A stretch of DNA of 64,000 nt from Bacteroides fragilis NCTC 9343 (GTDB lineage Bacteria > Bacteroidota > Bacteroidia > Bacteroidales > Bacteroidaceae): the NCBI RefSeq assembly GCF_000025985.1, contig NC_003228.3:2976001-3040000 (forward strand), given 5' to 3'. Below are positions 28,197-37,866 of this stretch, one piece after another. Position numbers and translations under genes: made by a program. The notes below the pieces were generated by a model. That model did no database searches and was not told the DNA's origin. It worked only from the letters and a program-made list of their open reading frames with translations. Each line of letters opens with the position of its first letter. Position 1 is the stretch's first letter.

Positions 28197-29510
28197 TTAT
28201 CTTCTTTTGGGCAAGACCCAATGCAAAACCAGGTATCCCAAGATACCCGCCATTACCGTACCGGATAAAACACCGAGTTTGGCCTGGTTCAATAATACAG
28301 GATGGGCGGAGCCGAACGAAAGATTGGCGATGAAAAGCGATACCGTAAAGCCTATTCCACCCAGTAACGCCACTCCGGATATATTCTTCCAGTTCATCCC
28401 CAAAGGCATCGGAGTAAGACCGCTTTTGACAGCCAGCCAGGTAAAAGAATAAATCCCCAGAAATTTGCCTGCCAATAATCCCAAAGCAACCGCAAGGGTA
28501 ACCCCGCCAATAACTTCACCTTCGCCACTAAACATAACACCTGCATTGACAAAAGCGAACAACGGAAGGACAAGATAATTCACTGCACCATGCAGGTTAT
28601 CCTCAAGCGACTGAAGGGGACTGATGACACGGTCGGAAGCCGACTCAACCTCTTTCAGCTTGGCTATCTGTTGATTGGTCAGTACGATGTTGTTTGCTCC
28701 CATTTCGGGGAATGTACTGATAATGCGTCGGATACGCTCAATATATGTACCGACGTTCAACTGTGGTTTGGCCGGAATGACAAAGGCCAGAATAACACCG
28801 GAAATCGTACTATGGATACCCGATTGCAGGAAAAGATACCAGATAACCACACCGACAACTAAAAAGAAAATCTTATTGGTAGCTCCCTTCTTACCTATAA
28901 AATATAACAGAACGTAAAGCAGCGCCGCCCATAACAAATATTCATAAGCCACGTGTGAACTGTAGAAAATGGCAATCACCAATATACCGCCTATATCATC
29001 GACTACCGCAAACGCTGTAAGGAAGATTTTCAGACTCAACGGAACACGCTTGCCCAACAGGCTGAGCACTCCCAAAGAAAAGGCAATATCGGTTGCCATA
29101 GGGATAGCCAGTCCTTGCCCGCCTTCAGTGCCCGGAGCACAAACCATGGAATAGATGACAACAGGCACTACCATTCCGCCACATGCGGCAATGAATGGCA
29201 GTGCAGCTTTACGGAACGAGGAAAGCTCGCCTACCAGTAACTCTCGCTTAATCTCCAGTCCGACCATTAAGAAGAAAATCGTCATCAGACCGTCATTAAT
29301 GAACTCAATCATCGTCAGATTGTGTCCCGCATGCGAAAGTAAATTAAAGCCTCCGATGCGAAAATGAAGTTCATGCGACAAAAACTCCTGATACACCGAT
29401 GCTGCCGGAGAGTTAGCGATTACCGCAGCGGCAATCGCTGTGACAAACAATAGAATACTCGCCGTAATATTCATCGACGAGAAATCCTTCATCGAACGTA
29501 AAACTGTCAT
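28197..29510 (-). CDS. nhaA: Na+/H+ antiporter NhaA
   Basis: Inner-membrane antiporter that expels Na+ in exchange for H+ and controls pH and salt tolerance. The 437 residues show about 12 hydrophobic segments. The cation-binding Asp pair is in the AVVDDIGGI motif (about 157-165), and the NDGLMTIFFLMVGLEIKRE loop is characteristic of NhaA. It is in the same direction as a second antiporter gene 44 bases upstream and with lepA further upstream. Confidence 0.94.
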   Translation of the reverse strand: MTVLRSMKDFSSMNITASILLFVTAIAAAVIANSPAASVYQEFLSHELHFRIGGFNLLSHAGHNLTMIEFINDGLMTIFFLMVGLEIKRELLVGELSSFRKAALPFIAACGGMVVPVVIYSMVCAPGTEGGQGLAIPMATDIAFSLGVLSLLGKRVPLSLKIFLTAFAVVDDIGGILVIAIFYSSHVAYEYLLWAALLYVLLYFIGKKGATNKIFFLVVGVVIWYLFLQSGIHSTISGVILAFVIPAKPQLNVGTYIERIRRIISTFPEMGANNIVLTNQQIAKLKEVESASDRVISPLQSLEDNLHGAVNYLVLPLFAFVNAGVMFSGEGEVIGGVTLAVALGLLAGKFLGIYSFTWLAVKSGLTPMPLGMNWKNISGVALLGGIGFTVSLFIANLSFGSAHPVLLNQAKLGVLSGTVMAGILGYLVLHWVLPKRR

Positions 29511-29554
29511 AATAGGTATATATAATATTAGATTTAAGCAATTCTATGACACGG

Positions 29555-30733
29555 CTAAGTTGTATAGCTTCGCAATGCCAACTTCTTCACCCATAGTACA
29601 AAGATACCGGTCAGAATCAAATTCAATACAATGGTCAGCACTGAAATAACCAATGCAGGACCACCCAAATTGTATCCGAGGGCAATAAAGATGACTCCGG
29701 CTCCTACTTCACCACGGGTAAACATACCGATAGAAAGCGCCAGGCGTTCGCTGAACTTCCTATCCCGGTAAAAGAACACAGGAAACAGCTTACCGATATT
29801 TGAAAGCAGTGAAACAATCAATACGTGAAGTGCTATCATTCCCCACGACATCATTTCCTGCGAACCTGTCACCGAATGGGTTCCGGCATGTGTCTCGGCA
29901 AAGTTCACCCCAATGAAATGCGGCATGCTCATACCTACCAAGAACATAAACAGGAACGAAACCCCTGTTGAAACTTTATGCTCGACAGGAGTATCTATTT
30001 CTTTGTGTTTCATGATCATACCCAGCACAAAAGCCGGCAACAACACCTCGATGTGAATACTCCCCTCTTCGCCATAGAGCTGCTTGCTAAAATAGTAAAC
30101 GGCTTGGGTAGCAACAAATACAAGCACCGAATAGCCCATTATCGCTTTCCAGTCCTGACGCCAGTTATACCTTCCCAACTGTTTCCAACCCAATGAAAGC
30201 AATAAGAAGACAATAAAGACAACCACGATCAGCTGCCAGCGCAAACCAATCATCATTATCTGCAGGGGAATCATTAACAAAATGGTATCGAGGTCATCAA
30301 AAATTGCCAGGACCTGAATCTTTTTATAAATCCAACTTGATTTAAGTCCGATGGCGGCGAGCATCGTGAAAAGAATACCGGCCGATGTAGGAGCTGCGAA
30401 ACGGCTTAACAGCAGATTCTCTTTCCAAGCCTCCCAACTGTTCCAGAATTCTGGCGGCAAAAGCACAAATACATAATAGATAGCAATCAGGAACCAAGGC
30501 ATGGCGGCAGTAGCCATCGCAATGAAGTAGTCTCCGGCATAACTTCGCCAACGGGTCTTATCAACTTCAAACTCACGCCCTACGTTAATCATAATAAAAC
30601 TCAGGCAGATGTAAAGAAGAATGTTAGATACAATTTTTACGGTAGCATATCCTTCACCTGCCAATAACGGCAAGTATTGTGATAGCAAAAGGCCAATAAT
30701 CAAAAAGGCCGAAAAAGACAGAACTTTTCTCAT
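29555..30733 (-). CDS. Cation/proton antiporter, CPA2 (Kef/NapA-like)
   Basis: A 392-residue protein with about 12 hydrophobic segments, starting MRKVLSFSAFLIIGLLLSQYLPLL. The segment SRFAAPTSAGILFTMLAAIGL and DDLDTILLMIP resemble the unwound helices of CPA antiporters, and MFTRGEVGAGVIFIALGY is the conserved R/GE region. It is therefore probably a Na+ or K+/H+ exchanger. No C-terminal TrkA-N domain is present. Ion specificity cannot be read. Together with nhaA it makes a pair of antiporters of different families. Confidence 0.82.
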   Translation of the reverse strand: MRKVLSFSAFLIIGLLLSQYLPLLAGEGYATVKIVSNILLYICLSFIMINVGREFEVDKTRWRSYAGDYFIAMATAAMPWFLIAIYYVFVLLPPEFWNSWEAWKENLLLSRFAAPTSAGILFTMLAAIGLKSSWIYKKIQVLAIFDDLDTILLMIPLQIMMIGLRWQLIVVVFIVFLLLSLGWKQLGRYNWRQDWKAIMGYSVLVFVATQAVYYFSKQLYGEEGSIHIEVLLPAFVLGMIMKHKEIDTPVEHKVSTGVSFLFMFLVGMSMPHFIGVNFAETHAGTHSVTGSQEMMSWGMIALHVLIVSLLSNIGKLFPVFFYRDRKFSERLALSIGMFTRGEVGAGVIFIALGYNLGGPALVISVLTIVLNLILTGIFVLWVKKLALRSYTT

Positions 30734-30816
30734 TTTTATTGTTTATCGTTGTTTTAAAGGCAATTGCCAGGGAAAGCTCTGCGGACAGATGACAATTGCC
30801 TGGTATATTAGAAACT

Positions 30817-30870
30817 GGCTGCAACAAAATTTGTTCAGAAAGATTCCTGTTTTTTTATTACGTTGCAGCC
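30817..30870 (-). terminator. Possible lepA terminator
   Basis: GGCTGCAAC (30817-30825) pairs with GTTGCAGCC (30862-30870), with a 36-base loop. It is immediately downstream of the lepA stop codon. A second pair GGCAATTG/CAATTGCC flanks the left side. No clean U-tract follows, so the call is weak. Confidence 0.45.
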
Positions 30871-30878
30871 TTTATTTC

Positions 30879-32660
30879 CTAATCCAGTTTAAGCACGGCA
30901 AGGAATGCCTTCTGCGGCACTTCCACATTACCGATCTGCTTCATACGTTTTTTTCCTTTTTTCTGCTTCTCAAGCAGCTTACGTTTACGGCTGATATCAC
31001 CTCCGTAACATTTTGCCGTAACGTCTTTACGCACCGCTTTGATCGTTTCACGAGCTATAATCTTAGCACCGATAGCGGCCTGAATAGCTATTTCAAACTG
31101 TTGTCTCGGAATGAGTTCTTTCAACTTCTCACACATCCGACGCCCCATATCATAAGCATTATCGAAGTGAGTCAGGGTAGAAAGCGCATCAACCGATTCA
31201 CCGTTTAACAAAATATCCAGTTTCACCAATTTGGACGGACGGAAACCATCCGGATGATAATCGAACGAAGCATAACCTTTCGAAATACTCTTCAGTCTGT
31301 CGTAGAAGTCGATCACAATTTCACCCAACGGCATATTGTAGAACAACTCGACGCGGTTTCCCGAGATATATTCCTGCTTCAACAATTCGCCCCGCTTACC
31401 GAGACAAAGCGTCATGATAGGTCCGATATAATCGGTCGTTGTAATAATAGAAGCTTTGATATAAGGCTCTTCTATATGGTCGATCATAGTCGGATCGGGC
31501 ATACCGCCGGGGTTATGCACCTCCGTCATATTACCTTGTTTGTCGTAAATATGATAAGATACGTTAGGAACTGTGGTGATGACATTCATATCGAACTCAC
31601 GATCCAGACGCTCCTGTACAATTTCCATGTGAAGCAATCCCAGGAAGCCACAACGGAAACCGAAGCCTAAGGCCAACGATGATTCCGGTTGGAACGTCAG
31701 TGAGGCATCATTCAGCTGCAACTTCTCAAGTGAAGCTCGCAGATCTTCAAATTCTTCGGCTTCGATGGGATAAACTCCGGCAAACACCATCGGCTTCACC
31801 TCTTCGAATCCCGCAATCGCTTTATCGCAAGGGCGGGCTACGTGAGTGATCGTATCTCCCACTTTCACCTCTTTCGAAGTCTTAATTCCCGAAATGATAT
31901 AGCCTACATCTCCCGTCCGGAGTTCCTTGCGTGGAACCATTTCCATCTTCAACACTCCGATTTCGTCTGCAACATACTCTTTCCCGGTATTGAAGAACTT
32001 AACCTTATCACCAGCACGGATGACTCCGTTCGTTATCTTAAAATAAGCGATGATTCCACGGAATGAGTTGAATACGGAGTCGAATATCAAAGCTTGCAAC
32101 GGCGCACTTTCATCACCTTGAGGATGAGGTATACGCTCGATGACCGCTGCCAGTATCTCTTCCACACCCATACCGGTCTTACCGGACGCACGGATAATTT
32201 CATCCCGCTTACATCCCAGCAGCTCTACGATCTCGTCTTCCACCTCTTCGGGCATGGCACTTGCCATGTCGCACTTGTTAATGATCGGAATGATTTCAAG
32301 ATCGTGCTCAATAGCCATATAAAGATTCGAGATGGTCTGTGCCTGGACTCCTTGCGACGCATCCACAATGAGTAACGCACCTTCGCAGGCAGCTATCGAG
32401 CGGGATACTTCGTATGAAAAGTCAACATGCCCCGGAGTATCGATCAGGTTCAGAATATACTTCTCCCCCTTATAAGTGTACTCCATCTGTATGGCATGAC
32501 TTTTAATCGTAATCCCCCTCTCCTTTTCCAAGTCCATATCATCAAGCATCTGCCCTTCTGTCACCTGAATGGTATTAGTGAACTCCAACAAACGGTCCGC
32601 CAATGTTGATTTACCATGGTCAATATGAGCAATGATGCAAAAATTTCTGATTTTATCCAT
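30879..32660 (-). CDS. lepA: Elongation factor 4 (LepA)
   Basis: A ribosome-associated GTPase related to EF-G that acts on stalled or mis-translocated ribosomes. The 593 residues include G1 AHIDHGKST (10-18), G2/G3 ERGITI and DTPGHVDF, G4 NKCD, and the EF4-specific C-terminal domain ending with [21 protein letters not shown]. The length is normal. A CAAATATA on the plus strand (TATATTTG on the gene strand) lies 33-40 bases upstream and probably serves as -7 element. Confidence 0.97.
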   Translation of the reverse strand: MDKIRNFCIIAHIDHGKSTLADRLLEFTNTIQVTEGQMLDDMDLEKERGITIKSHAIQMEYTYKGEKYILNLIDTPGHVDFSYEVSRSIAACEGALLIVDASQGVQAQTISNLYMAIEHDLEIIPIINKCDMASAMPEEVEDEIVELLGCKRDEIIRASGKTGMGVEEILAAVIERIPHPQGDESAPLQALIFDSVFNSFRGIIAYFKITNGVIRAGDKVKFFNTGKEYVADEIGVLKMEMVPRKELRTGDVGYIISGIKTSKEVKVGDTITHVARPCDKAIAGFEEVKPMVFAGVYPIEAEEFEDLRASLEKLQLNDASLTFQPESSLALGFGFRCGFLGLLHMEIVQERLDREFDMNVITTVPNVSYHIYDKQGNMTEVHNPGGMPDPTMIDHIEEPYIKASIITTTDYIGPIMTLCLGKRGELLKQEYISGNRVELFYNMPLGEIVIDFYDRLKSISKGYASFDYHPDGFRPSKLVKLDILLNGESVDALSTLTHFDNAYDMGRRMCEKLKELIPRQQFEIAIQAAIGAKIIARETIKAVRKDVTAKCYGGDISRKRKLLEKQKKGKKRMKQIGNVEVPQKAFLAVLKLD

Positions 32661-32717
32661 CTGATACTATTATCTTAATTTAATTTGGTGCGCAAATATA
32701 CACAAATGCCAGAACAT

Positions 32718-32764
32718 AAAAAAATGCGCTGATAACATATCATAATGTATCAACGCATTTTTTT
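32718..32764 (-). terminator. Terminator of the small winged-helix gene
   Basis: AAAAAATGCG pairs with CGCATTTTTT, with an inner TGATA/TATCA stem. T-tracts occur on both sides. It follows the stop codon of the gene at 32786 by about 20 bases and precedes the lepA promoter. Confidence 0.88.
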
Positions 32765-32785
32765 ATTGGGGAAGTAATTCACTCC

Positions 32786-32986
32786 TTAGTTCAATGTAAC
32801 GAAGAGTTCACCTTCGATTTCCTGAGTAGAGATCTTATCTTCTCTCAACAGCCATCCGAGGCCAAGGAACAAATCTTTATCCACCAATTTAGTTGCTTTC
32901 TTAATCTGCTTGGCAGTCAGTCCTTCTGTTCCATTCAGTGCATTCCAGATTTTACCTGCAATTTCACCTGCTTTTTCTTTCAACAT
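32786..32986 (-). CDS. Small winged helix-turn-helix protein (DUF2582 family)
   Basis: A 66-residue protein predicted to fold as one winged helix: helix 1 AGEIAGKIWNALN, helix 2-turn-helix 3 TAKQIKKATKLVDKDLFLGLGWLLRED, and a wing KISTQEIEGELFVTLN. This fits the Bacteroidetes winged-helix family PF10771. DNA or protein targets are unknown. A -7 element CAAATATA (33051-33058) is the reverse-strand TATATTTG. It forms its own transcription unit. Confidence 0.85.
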   Translation of the reverse strand: MLKEKAGEIAGKIWNALNGTEGLTAKQIKKATKLVDKDLFLGLGWLLREDKISTQEIEGELFVTLN

Positions 32987-33132
32987 TTGCTTTAGAAATT
33001 TTAGTTAGACATGAGTTAAAACCCGAACAATTCAGATTTTATTTCGACTGCAAATATAGTTATAATTATGTTATATAACAGATTATTAGTAACTTTTTTC
33101 TCTTTTTTGTAATGAAAACATCAATTTGAAGA

Positions 33133-33597
33133 CTATTTCTTCTCTTTTTCGAGATATTCTGCCCAAATTCTGGCTGCCTCCTCTACCATTTTCGAACAAG
33201 GTCTTTTGGCATAATACTGTTCTGTCCGGGCTTCCGGCTCGGACGACACCGGTGCTTTCTTCTTTAAACCAAGCAGTTCGCCACAATTCAACGAACCATT
33301 CCGTTTCTTGAATTCGGCCGCAAGCTCTTGCACCAAAGCATAATTGGCAGCCTTTCCCTCACGATCGGCTCCGTCAATTGCCCCTTTCTCCAGTCCGGCA
33401 AGCAGAAACATGCCACAGGCAGCGCCACACGTTTCACGCATGCGCCCGATACCTCCGCCAAACGAAGCTGCCATACGCAGCGCCTGCTCTTCAGTAAATC
33501 CATACATATCGGCAAATGCAGCTACTACAGACTGCGAACAATTATAGCCGCTCTTGAAAAGCTCAGTAGCACGGCTTATCCTTTCTTCCTTTGTCAT
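33133..33597 (-). CDS. C_GCAxxG_C_C family redox protein
   Basis: A 154-residue protein with YNCSQSVVAAF, FGGGIGRMRETCGAACGMFLLAG and a late NCGELLG and KRPCSKMV, the Cys pattern of the C_GCAxxG_C_C family, which is linked to redox or metal chemistry but is not defined enzymatically. The start MTKEERI is chosen because the ATG eight codons upstream adds only a lysine-rich tail. It diverges from the YjbQ gene. Confidence 0.85.
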   Translation of the reverse strand: MTKEERISRATELFKSGYNCSQSVVAAFADMYGFTEEQALRMAASFGGGIGRMRETCGAACGMFLLAGLEKGAIDGADREGKAANYALVQELAAEFKKRNGSLNCGELLGLKKKAPVSSEPEARTEQYYAKRPCSKMVEEAARIWAEYLEKEKK

Positions 33598-33635
33598 TTT
33601 ATATTTTTTTATTTCTTGCAAAAATATTAAAAAAG

Positions 33636-33643
33636 TATCTTTG
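33636..33643 (+). promoter_or_regulatory. -7 element of the YjbQ-family gene
   Basis: TATCTTTG matches the TAnnTTTG consensus exactly, 24 bases before the start codon of the YjbQ gene. A CTTG occurs 17 bases upstream and may be the -33 element. Confidence 0.55.
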
Positions 33644-33666
33644 TCGGCAACTAATCAATGATTTTT

Positions 33667-34077
33667 ATGGCAACAACCTTTGACATACAATTGCCACACT
33701 ATCCACGTGGCTTCCATCTGATCACCCGTGACATCCTTTCTCTCCTTCCGGACCTGCCGGAAAACGGACTGCTGGTTGTGTTCATCAAGCATACCTCAGC
33801 AGGCATCACTATCAACGAAAATGCCGATCCGGACGTGCGTCATGACTTCAATACGTTTTTCAACAAACTCGTACCTGACGGTGCCCCTTATTTCGTCCAC
33901 ACCCTTGAAGGCCCGGACGATATGAGCGCACACATTAAGGCTTCACTAATCGGAACCTCAGTCAGTATCCCCATCCGGAATCACCGTCTGAACCTCGGAA
34001 CCTGGCAAGGGATCTACTTGTGTGAATTCCGGGACGGGGGCGACAAACGCAAACTGAGTATTACCATTTTGGAGTAA
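33667..34077 (+). CDS. YjbQ/UPF0047 family protein
   Basis: A 136-residue protein of the YjbQ family, described as a promiscuous thiamine-phosphate synthase with weak activity in vitro, so its physiological role is unclear. Motifs are FIKHTSAGITINENADPDV, EGPDDMSAHIK and LGTWQGIYLCEFRD. The His residues in these motifs bind metal in family structures. The start ATG of MATTFDIQLP is chosen over one three codons earlier because of family alignment. It meets xth tail to tail, with only 1 base between them. Confidence 0.88.
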   Translation: MATTFDIQLPHYPRGFHLITRDILSLLPDLPENGLLVVFIKHTSAGITINENADPDVRHDFNTFFNKLVPDGAPYFVHTLEGPDDMSAHIKASLIGTSVSIPIRNHRLNLGTWQGIYLCEFRDGGDKRKLSITILE

Positions 34078-34078
34078 A

Positions 34079-34840
34079 TCAGCCGATCTCCAACGCCATC
34101 GGACAATGATCGGAGTGAACGGCGTTGTTCAGAATAACGGCTTCTTTCAGCAAAGAGCGTACCGGCTCGCTGACCATACAATAATCGATTCTCCACCCTT
34201 TGTTCTTGGCACGCGAATTGAAACGGTAACTCCACCAAGTATACTCTTGCTTTTGAGGATAAAGCGTACGGAAAGAATCAATGAAGCCCGCCGACAGGAA
34301 ACGGGTCATCCATTCCCGTTCTTCGGGCAAGAAACCACTGTTGGTAGCATTACGAACCGGATCGTGAATATCGATCGGTTCATGGCAAATGTTATAATCC
34401 CCACAAAGAATCAGATTGGGACGTGATTTACGCAATTCCGTCACATACTTCTGGAATGCTTCCAGCCAGACCATCTTAAAAGCCTGGCGTTCGTCTCCGC
34501 TAGTGCCCGAAGGATGGTAAACGCTCACCACAGACAAATCACCAAAATCCGCACGAATAAAACGCCCTTCGTTATCATATTCTTCAATTCCCATGCCATA
34601 TTCTATGTGATCGGGCTCTACTTTGGTCAAGATGGCTACTCCGCTATATCCTTTTTTCTGTGCCGAATAGAGATATGCTTTATATCCAAGTGCCTCAAAA
34701 GCCTCTGCCGGATATTGTTCGGGTTGCAGTTTGGTTTCCTGCAGACAAAGCACATCGGGATTTTCCTCGGCCAACCACTCGGGCAGCCCCTTGTTTACTG
34801 CGGCACGAAGTCCGTTCACATTATAAGTTATAATTTTCAT
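34079..34840 (-). CDS. xth: Exodeoxyribonuclease III
   Basis: AP endonuclease and 3'-5' exonuclease of base-excision repair. The 253 residues contain NVNGLRAA (start), the metal-site LQETKLQ, GDYNICHEPID, RIDYCMVS and the catalytic HSDHCP near the end. It is transcribed 10 bases after mntH, suggesting coupling of DNA repair with manganese uptake, as seen in oxidative-stress regulons. Confidence 0.94.
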   Translation of the reverse strand: MKIITYNVNGLRAAVNKGLPEWLAEENPDVLCLQETKLQPEQYPAEAFEALGYKAYLYSAQKKGYSGVAILTKVEPDHIEYGMGIEEYDNEGRFIRADFGDLSVVSVYHPSGTSGDERQAFKMVWLEAFQKYVTELRKSRPNLILCGDYNICHEPIDIHDPVRNATNSGFLPEEREWMTRFLSAGFIDSFRTLYPQKQEYTWWSYRFNSRAKNKGWRIDYCMVSEPVRSLLKEAVILNNAVHSDHCPMALEIG

Positions 34841-34850
34841 CTTTTATATT

Positions 34851-36104
34851 TTACGAGAACAACAACATTATATTCAACACTGTCACTATCACGGCAATGG
34901 TATAAAGCACAAATGTGCTCCATTTACTATTGACATAATCGCCCATCACCTTACGCGAAGAGGTCAGACCGACCTGCAAAAAAACCGTAAACGGCAACTG
35001 GATACTCAGCACCATCTGAGAGATGATCAGACCCTTAAACGGATCGCCGATAAAAAAAATCAGCAGCAACGCAATGCCTAACGACAGGATAACCCCTACC
35101 TGAGAGTGGCTATCCTTAATGTGGTATGATTCGCCAAAGATACCGGCGAAAATAGATCCGGCCGCCATCCCGCTGGTAATCGTAGACGAGATACCCGCCA
35201 TAAGCAGGGCTAAAGCAAAAACAATAGCCGCATTACTTCCCAACAGGGGTTCGAGCAATGATTTCGCCTGCTGCAGCTCTTCAACCTGAATGCCACTTTT
35301 AAAGAAGGTAGCGGCTGCCAACAGAATCATGGCACTGTTGATGGCCCATCCTATAATCATTGAAAAGAGCGTATCAAACAATTCGTACTTCAACACTTTT
35401 TTTATGGACGCTGTATCCTGCTTATTGTATTCGTGGCTCTGAATCACCTCCGAATGCAGGAAAAGATTGTGAGGCATCACCACAGCACCCAGCACACTCA
35501 TAATAATGAGCATGCTCCCCTTAGGTATAGCCGGCGTCACCCACCCTTCTACTGCCATAGGCCAGTCAATATCCACCAAAAAGAGTTCATAGATGAACGA
35601 CAAGCCGATCACCGACACAAAAGCAATGATGGAGCGCTCTATTTTCTTATATGAATTTGTAAAAAGCATGATGGAAACAAAAACGGTAGTCAAAACGGCC
35701 CCCCAGACAATAGGAATGTCAAGCAACATTTCCAGTGCTATGGCCCCTCCCAGAATCTCGGCCAGTGATGTAGAGATGGAAGCAAGTACGGCCGTCCCCA
35801 GTATGGGACGCGATACCCACTTGGGCGTATACTGCGTTGCCGCCTCCGAAAGGCAAAGCCCTGTCACGATTCCCAAGTGAGCAACATTGTGTTGCAATAT
35901 GATCAGCATGATGGTGGACAGCGTAACCACCCATAACAGTGAGTAACCAAATTCTGAACCTGCCGCAAAATTAGAAGCCCAATTGCCCGGATCAATAAAA
36001 CCTACAGTAACCAATAAACCGGGACCAATATATCTGAAGACGTCCAAACCTCCCAGATAGCGTTTGTGGTCTTTACTTTTTAAATCTTTAAAAATATTTT
36101 TCAT
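34851..36104 (-). CDS. mntH: Nramp divalent metal transporter (MntH)
   Basis: Proton-coupled importer of Mn2+ (and Fe2+) across the inner membrane. The 417 residues span about 11-12 membrane helices. The metal-binding motifs are DPGNWAS in TM1 (an Ala-Ser pair after the usual DPGN) and MPHNLFLHS in TM6. Length and the charged loop after TM8 fit bacterial MntH. It heads the mntH-xth pair. A TATCTTTG -7-like element lies on the reverse strand at 36153-36160. Confidence 0.93.
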   Translation of the reverse strand: MKNIFKDLKSKDHKRYLGGLDVFRYIGPGLLVTVGFIDPGNWASNFAAGSEFGYSLLWVVTLSTIMLIILQHNVAHLGIVTGLCLSEAATQYTPKWVSRPILGTAVLASISTSLAEILGGAIALEMLLDIPIVWGAVLTTVFVSIMLFTNSYKKIERSIIAFVSVIGLSFIYELFLVDIDWPMAVEGWVTPAIPKGSMLIIMSVLGAVVMPHNLFLHSEVIQSHEYNKQDTASIKKVLKYELFDTLFSMIIGWAINSAMILLAAATFFKSGIQVEELQQAKSLLEPLLGSNAAIVFALALLMAGISSTITSGMAAGSIFAGIFGESYHIKDSHSQVGVILSLGIALLLIFFIGDPFKGLIISQMVLSIQLPFTVFLQVGLTSSRKVMGDYVNSKWSTFVLYTIAVIVTVLNIMLLFS

Positions 36105-36182
36105 AAGGATGTCATGTCTCTTGTTTTTCTTCTAATTCATAAAATCTATCTACAAAGATAGTTATTAATAACAAGCGAGAAC

Positions 36183-36214
36183 CTTGTTCGGTTCACTTTT
36201 AACAACTATCTTTG
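36183..36214 (+). promoter_or_regulatory. Promoter of the lipoprotein gene at 36247
   Basis: CTTG (36183-36186), a 20-base spacer, and TATCTTTG (36207-36214) fit the Bacteroides promoter form. The start codon follows about 33 bases after the -7 element. Confidence 0.7.
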
Positions 36215-36246
36215 CCCAATATTCACACATTAAAAAGATTAAGCAA

Positions 36247-36639
36247 ATGAAAAAAATTATTCTCGGAGCATGCGCTGTTCTTTTCACGCTTGCTTCTTGC
36301 CAACAGGCCAAACAAAAAGTTTTCGAACTGGCTGCCGAACAAGTAAACAAACAATGCCCCATCACTGTCGATGAAATGACAAGAATGGACAGCACCACTT
36401 ATTCAGGTAAGGACAATACATTTACCTATTTCTATACCTTAAGCGGCCAGGCTGACGATCCTACCATGTCAGAACAACTGAAGAAATCATTGGAAGAAAC
36501 CCTGCCGGAAACAATAAAGAACACTGAAGAGATGAAAGTGTACAGAGAATCGGATGTGACCATTAAATACATCTATCTGTCAGGCAAAACAAAGGAAGAG
36601 CTGATTCAAGTAACAGTTACTCCCGATATGTATAAATAA
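36247..36639 (+). CDS. Lipoprotein of unknown function
   Basis: A 130-residue precursor with signal peptide MKKIILGACAVLFTLASC (lipobox LASC). The mature part begins QQAKQKVFELAAEQVNKQ and has a beta-rich core (FTYFYTLSGQ, VTIKYIYLSGK). It resembles small Bacteroides lipoproteins but I cannot name its family. The start is chosen to give a normal signal peptide, 32 bases after the promoter; the upstream open frame would begin inside the promoter. Confidence 0.8.
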   Translation: MKKIILGACAVLFTLASCQQAKQKVFELAAEQVNKQCPITVDEMTRMDSTTYSGKDNTFTYFYTLSGQADDPTMSEQLKKSLEETLPETIKNTEEMKVYRESDVTIKYIYLSGKTKEELIQVTVTPDMYK

Positions 36640-36654
36640 GAAATCGGTTTATAT

Positions 36655-36702
36655 AAAAATAAGAGAGGCGGTCAACTTTGAGTTGCCGCCTCTCTTATTT
36701 TT
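36655..36702. terminator. Strong bidirectional terminator
   Basis: AAAATAAGAGAGGCGG (36656-36671) pairs with CCGCCTCTCTTATTTT (36686-36701) with a small inner stem. It ends the lipoprotein gene, with T-tracts to both sides; it could also end the minus-strand TSCPD gene at 36789. Confidence 0.95.
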
Positions 36703-36788
36703 ATATACAGCCTCTAAATGATGTTTACAGAAGCTTTGTTACTCCGTAACAGAGTCTGCGTTGACATCAAATACAGCCTTTATTTTTC

Positions 36789-37034
36789 TTAGAAACCCAT
36801 CTCGTGCAAAGCACGGCATAGTTGGTCGGGACATGAAGTAGAGCGAGCCCCACACCGGATCCCTTCAAGCTTCGTAATGACATCTGACACAGGCATTCCG
36901 GTCACCAGACGTGAAATTCCTTGCAGATTACCGTTACATCCACCCCAAAAAGCTACTTCCTTCACAATATTATTCTCCACCTCCAATTCGATGTTTGTGC
37001 TGCAAGTACCCTGGGTTTTATAAACGTATTTCAT
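36789..37034 (-). CDS. TSCPD-domain protein
   Basis: An 81-residue protein of the TSCPD family (TIGR03905-like), with Cys residues in TCSTN, GGCNGN, IRCGARSTSCPDQLC. The same domain is found at the C-terminus of some ribonucleotide reductases, but here it is stand-alone and its role is unclear; metal binding by the Cys pairs is likely. The start codon overlaps the last base of the yebC gene, so the two are translated together. Confidence 0.85.
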   Translation of the reverse strand: MKYVYKTQGTCSTNIELEVENNIVKEVAFWGGCNGNLQGISRLVTGMPVSDVITKLEGIRCGARSTSCPDQLCRALHEMGF

Positions 37035-37771
37035 TACTCTTCGCCTTCGTTATCTGCAGGCTTCATGTTAGTGTACACATTCTGTACATCCTCGTCTTCT
37101 TCCAGGCGTTCTACCATCTTATCAATGGTGGCACGTTGTTCCGGTGTCAGATCTTTTTCGTCATTCGGAATACGGGTAAACTCAGCACCTTTCACCTCGA
37201 AGCCATTCTCTTCAAGATATTTCTGAATCTGGGCAAACGACTTCGGATCACCGTAAAGCGTGATTTCATCTTCGTCTTCATCATACTCTTCCTCTACCCC
37301 GTAATCGATCAGTTCCAGAATCAGATCGTCCATATCCACGCCTTCTTTCTTTGTAATGGTGAACATTGACTTCCAGCTGAACATAAAATCAAGACTGCCT
37401 GAAGTACCCAGTGTTCCGCCAAACTTATTGAAAACGCTACGAACATTGGCAACAGTACGGGTTGTGTTATCTGTAGCCGTTTCTACAAATACCGCAATAC
37501 CGAAAGGACCATAACCTTCATAATTCATTTCCTTATAGTCCTTCTGGTCTTTACCCATGGCATTCTTGATAGCGCGTTCCACGTTATCCTTCGGCATGTT
37601 CTCACGTTTTGCAGTAGCGACAACTGCACGCAGATGCGGGTTGTTTTCGGGATCAGGACCGCCGGCTTTTACAGCGATAGCAATTTGTTTACCGATTCTC
37701 GTAAATGTACGGGCCATGTTGCCCCATCTTTTCAGCTTGGTAGCTTTTCTATATTCGAACGCTCTTCCCAT
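37034..37771 (-). CDS. yebC: YebC/PmpR family regulatory protein
   Basis: A 245-residue member of the YebC/TACO1 family, reported both as DNA-binding regulators and as translation factors that relieve proline-rich stalling. The start MGRAFEYRKATKLKRWGNMA and the FTRIGKQIAIAVK, GGPDPENNPHLR and NMPKDNVERAI segments are conserved. The acidic C-terminal half is normal. It lies downstream of pheT behind a hairpin. Confidence 0.93.
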   Translation of the reverse strand: MGRAFEYRKATKLKRWGNMARTFTRIGKQIAIAVKAGGPDPENNPHLRAVVATAKRENMPKDNVERAIKNAMGKDQKDYKEMNYEGYGPFGIAVFVETATDNTTRTVANVRSVFNKFGGTLGTSGSLDFMFSWKSMFTITKKEGVDMDDLILELIDYGVEEEYDEDEDEITLYGDPKSFAQIQKYLEENGFEVKGAEFTRIPNDEKDLTPEQRATIDKMVERLEEDEDVQNVYTNMKPADNEGEE

Positions 37772-37788
37772 TGGTTTAAAATATTTGC

Positions 37789-37827
37789 CTCACCCCGCTT
37801 CTAATTCAGAGAAGAAGCGGGCATGAG
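37789..37827 (-). terminator. Hairpin after pheT
   Basis: CCCGCTTCT (37794-37802) pairs with AGAAGCGGG (37813-37821), with a CTCA/TGAG extension outside. It lies between pheT and yebC, so it probably attenuates read-through. The following tract is only moderately U-rich. Confidence 0.7.
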
Positions 37828-37866
37828 TTTTATTAATTATTTAATTGTTGTTTCTATATTATATGT

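Noticed and set aside
36735..36770. A sixth periodic hairpin copy (TTGTTACTCCGTAACAGAG).
   Set aside because: Too short and lacks the 10-bp periodic arms.
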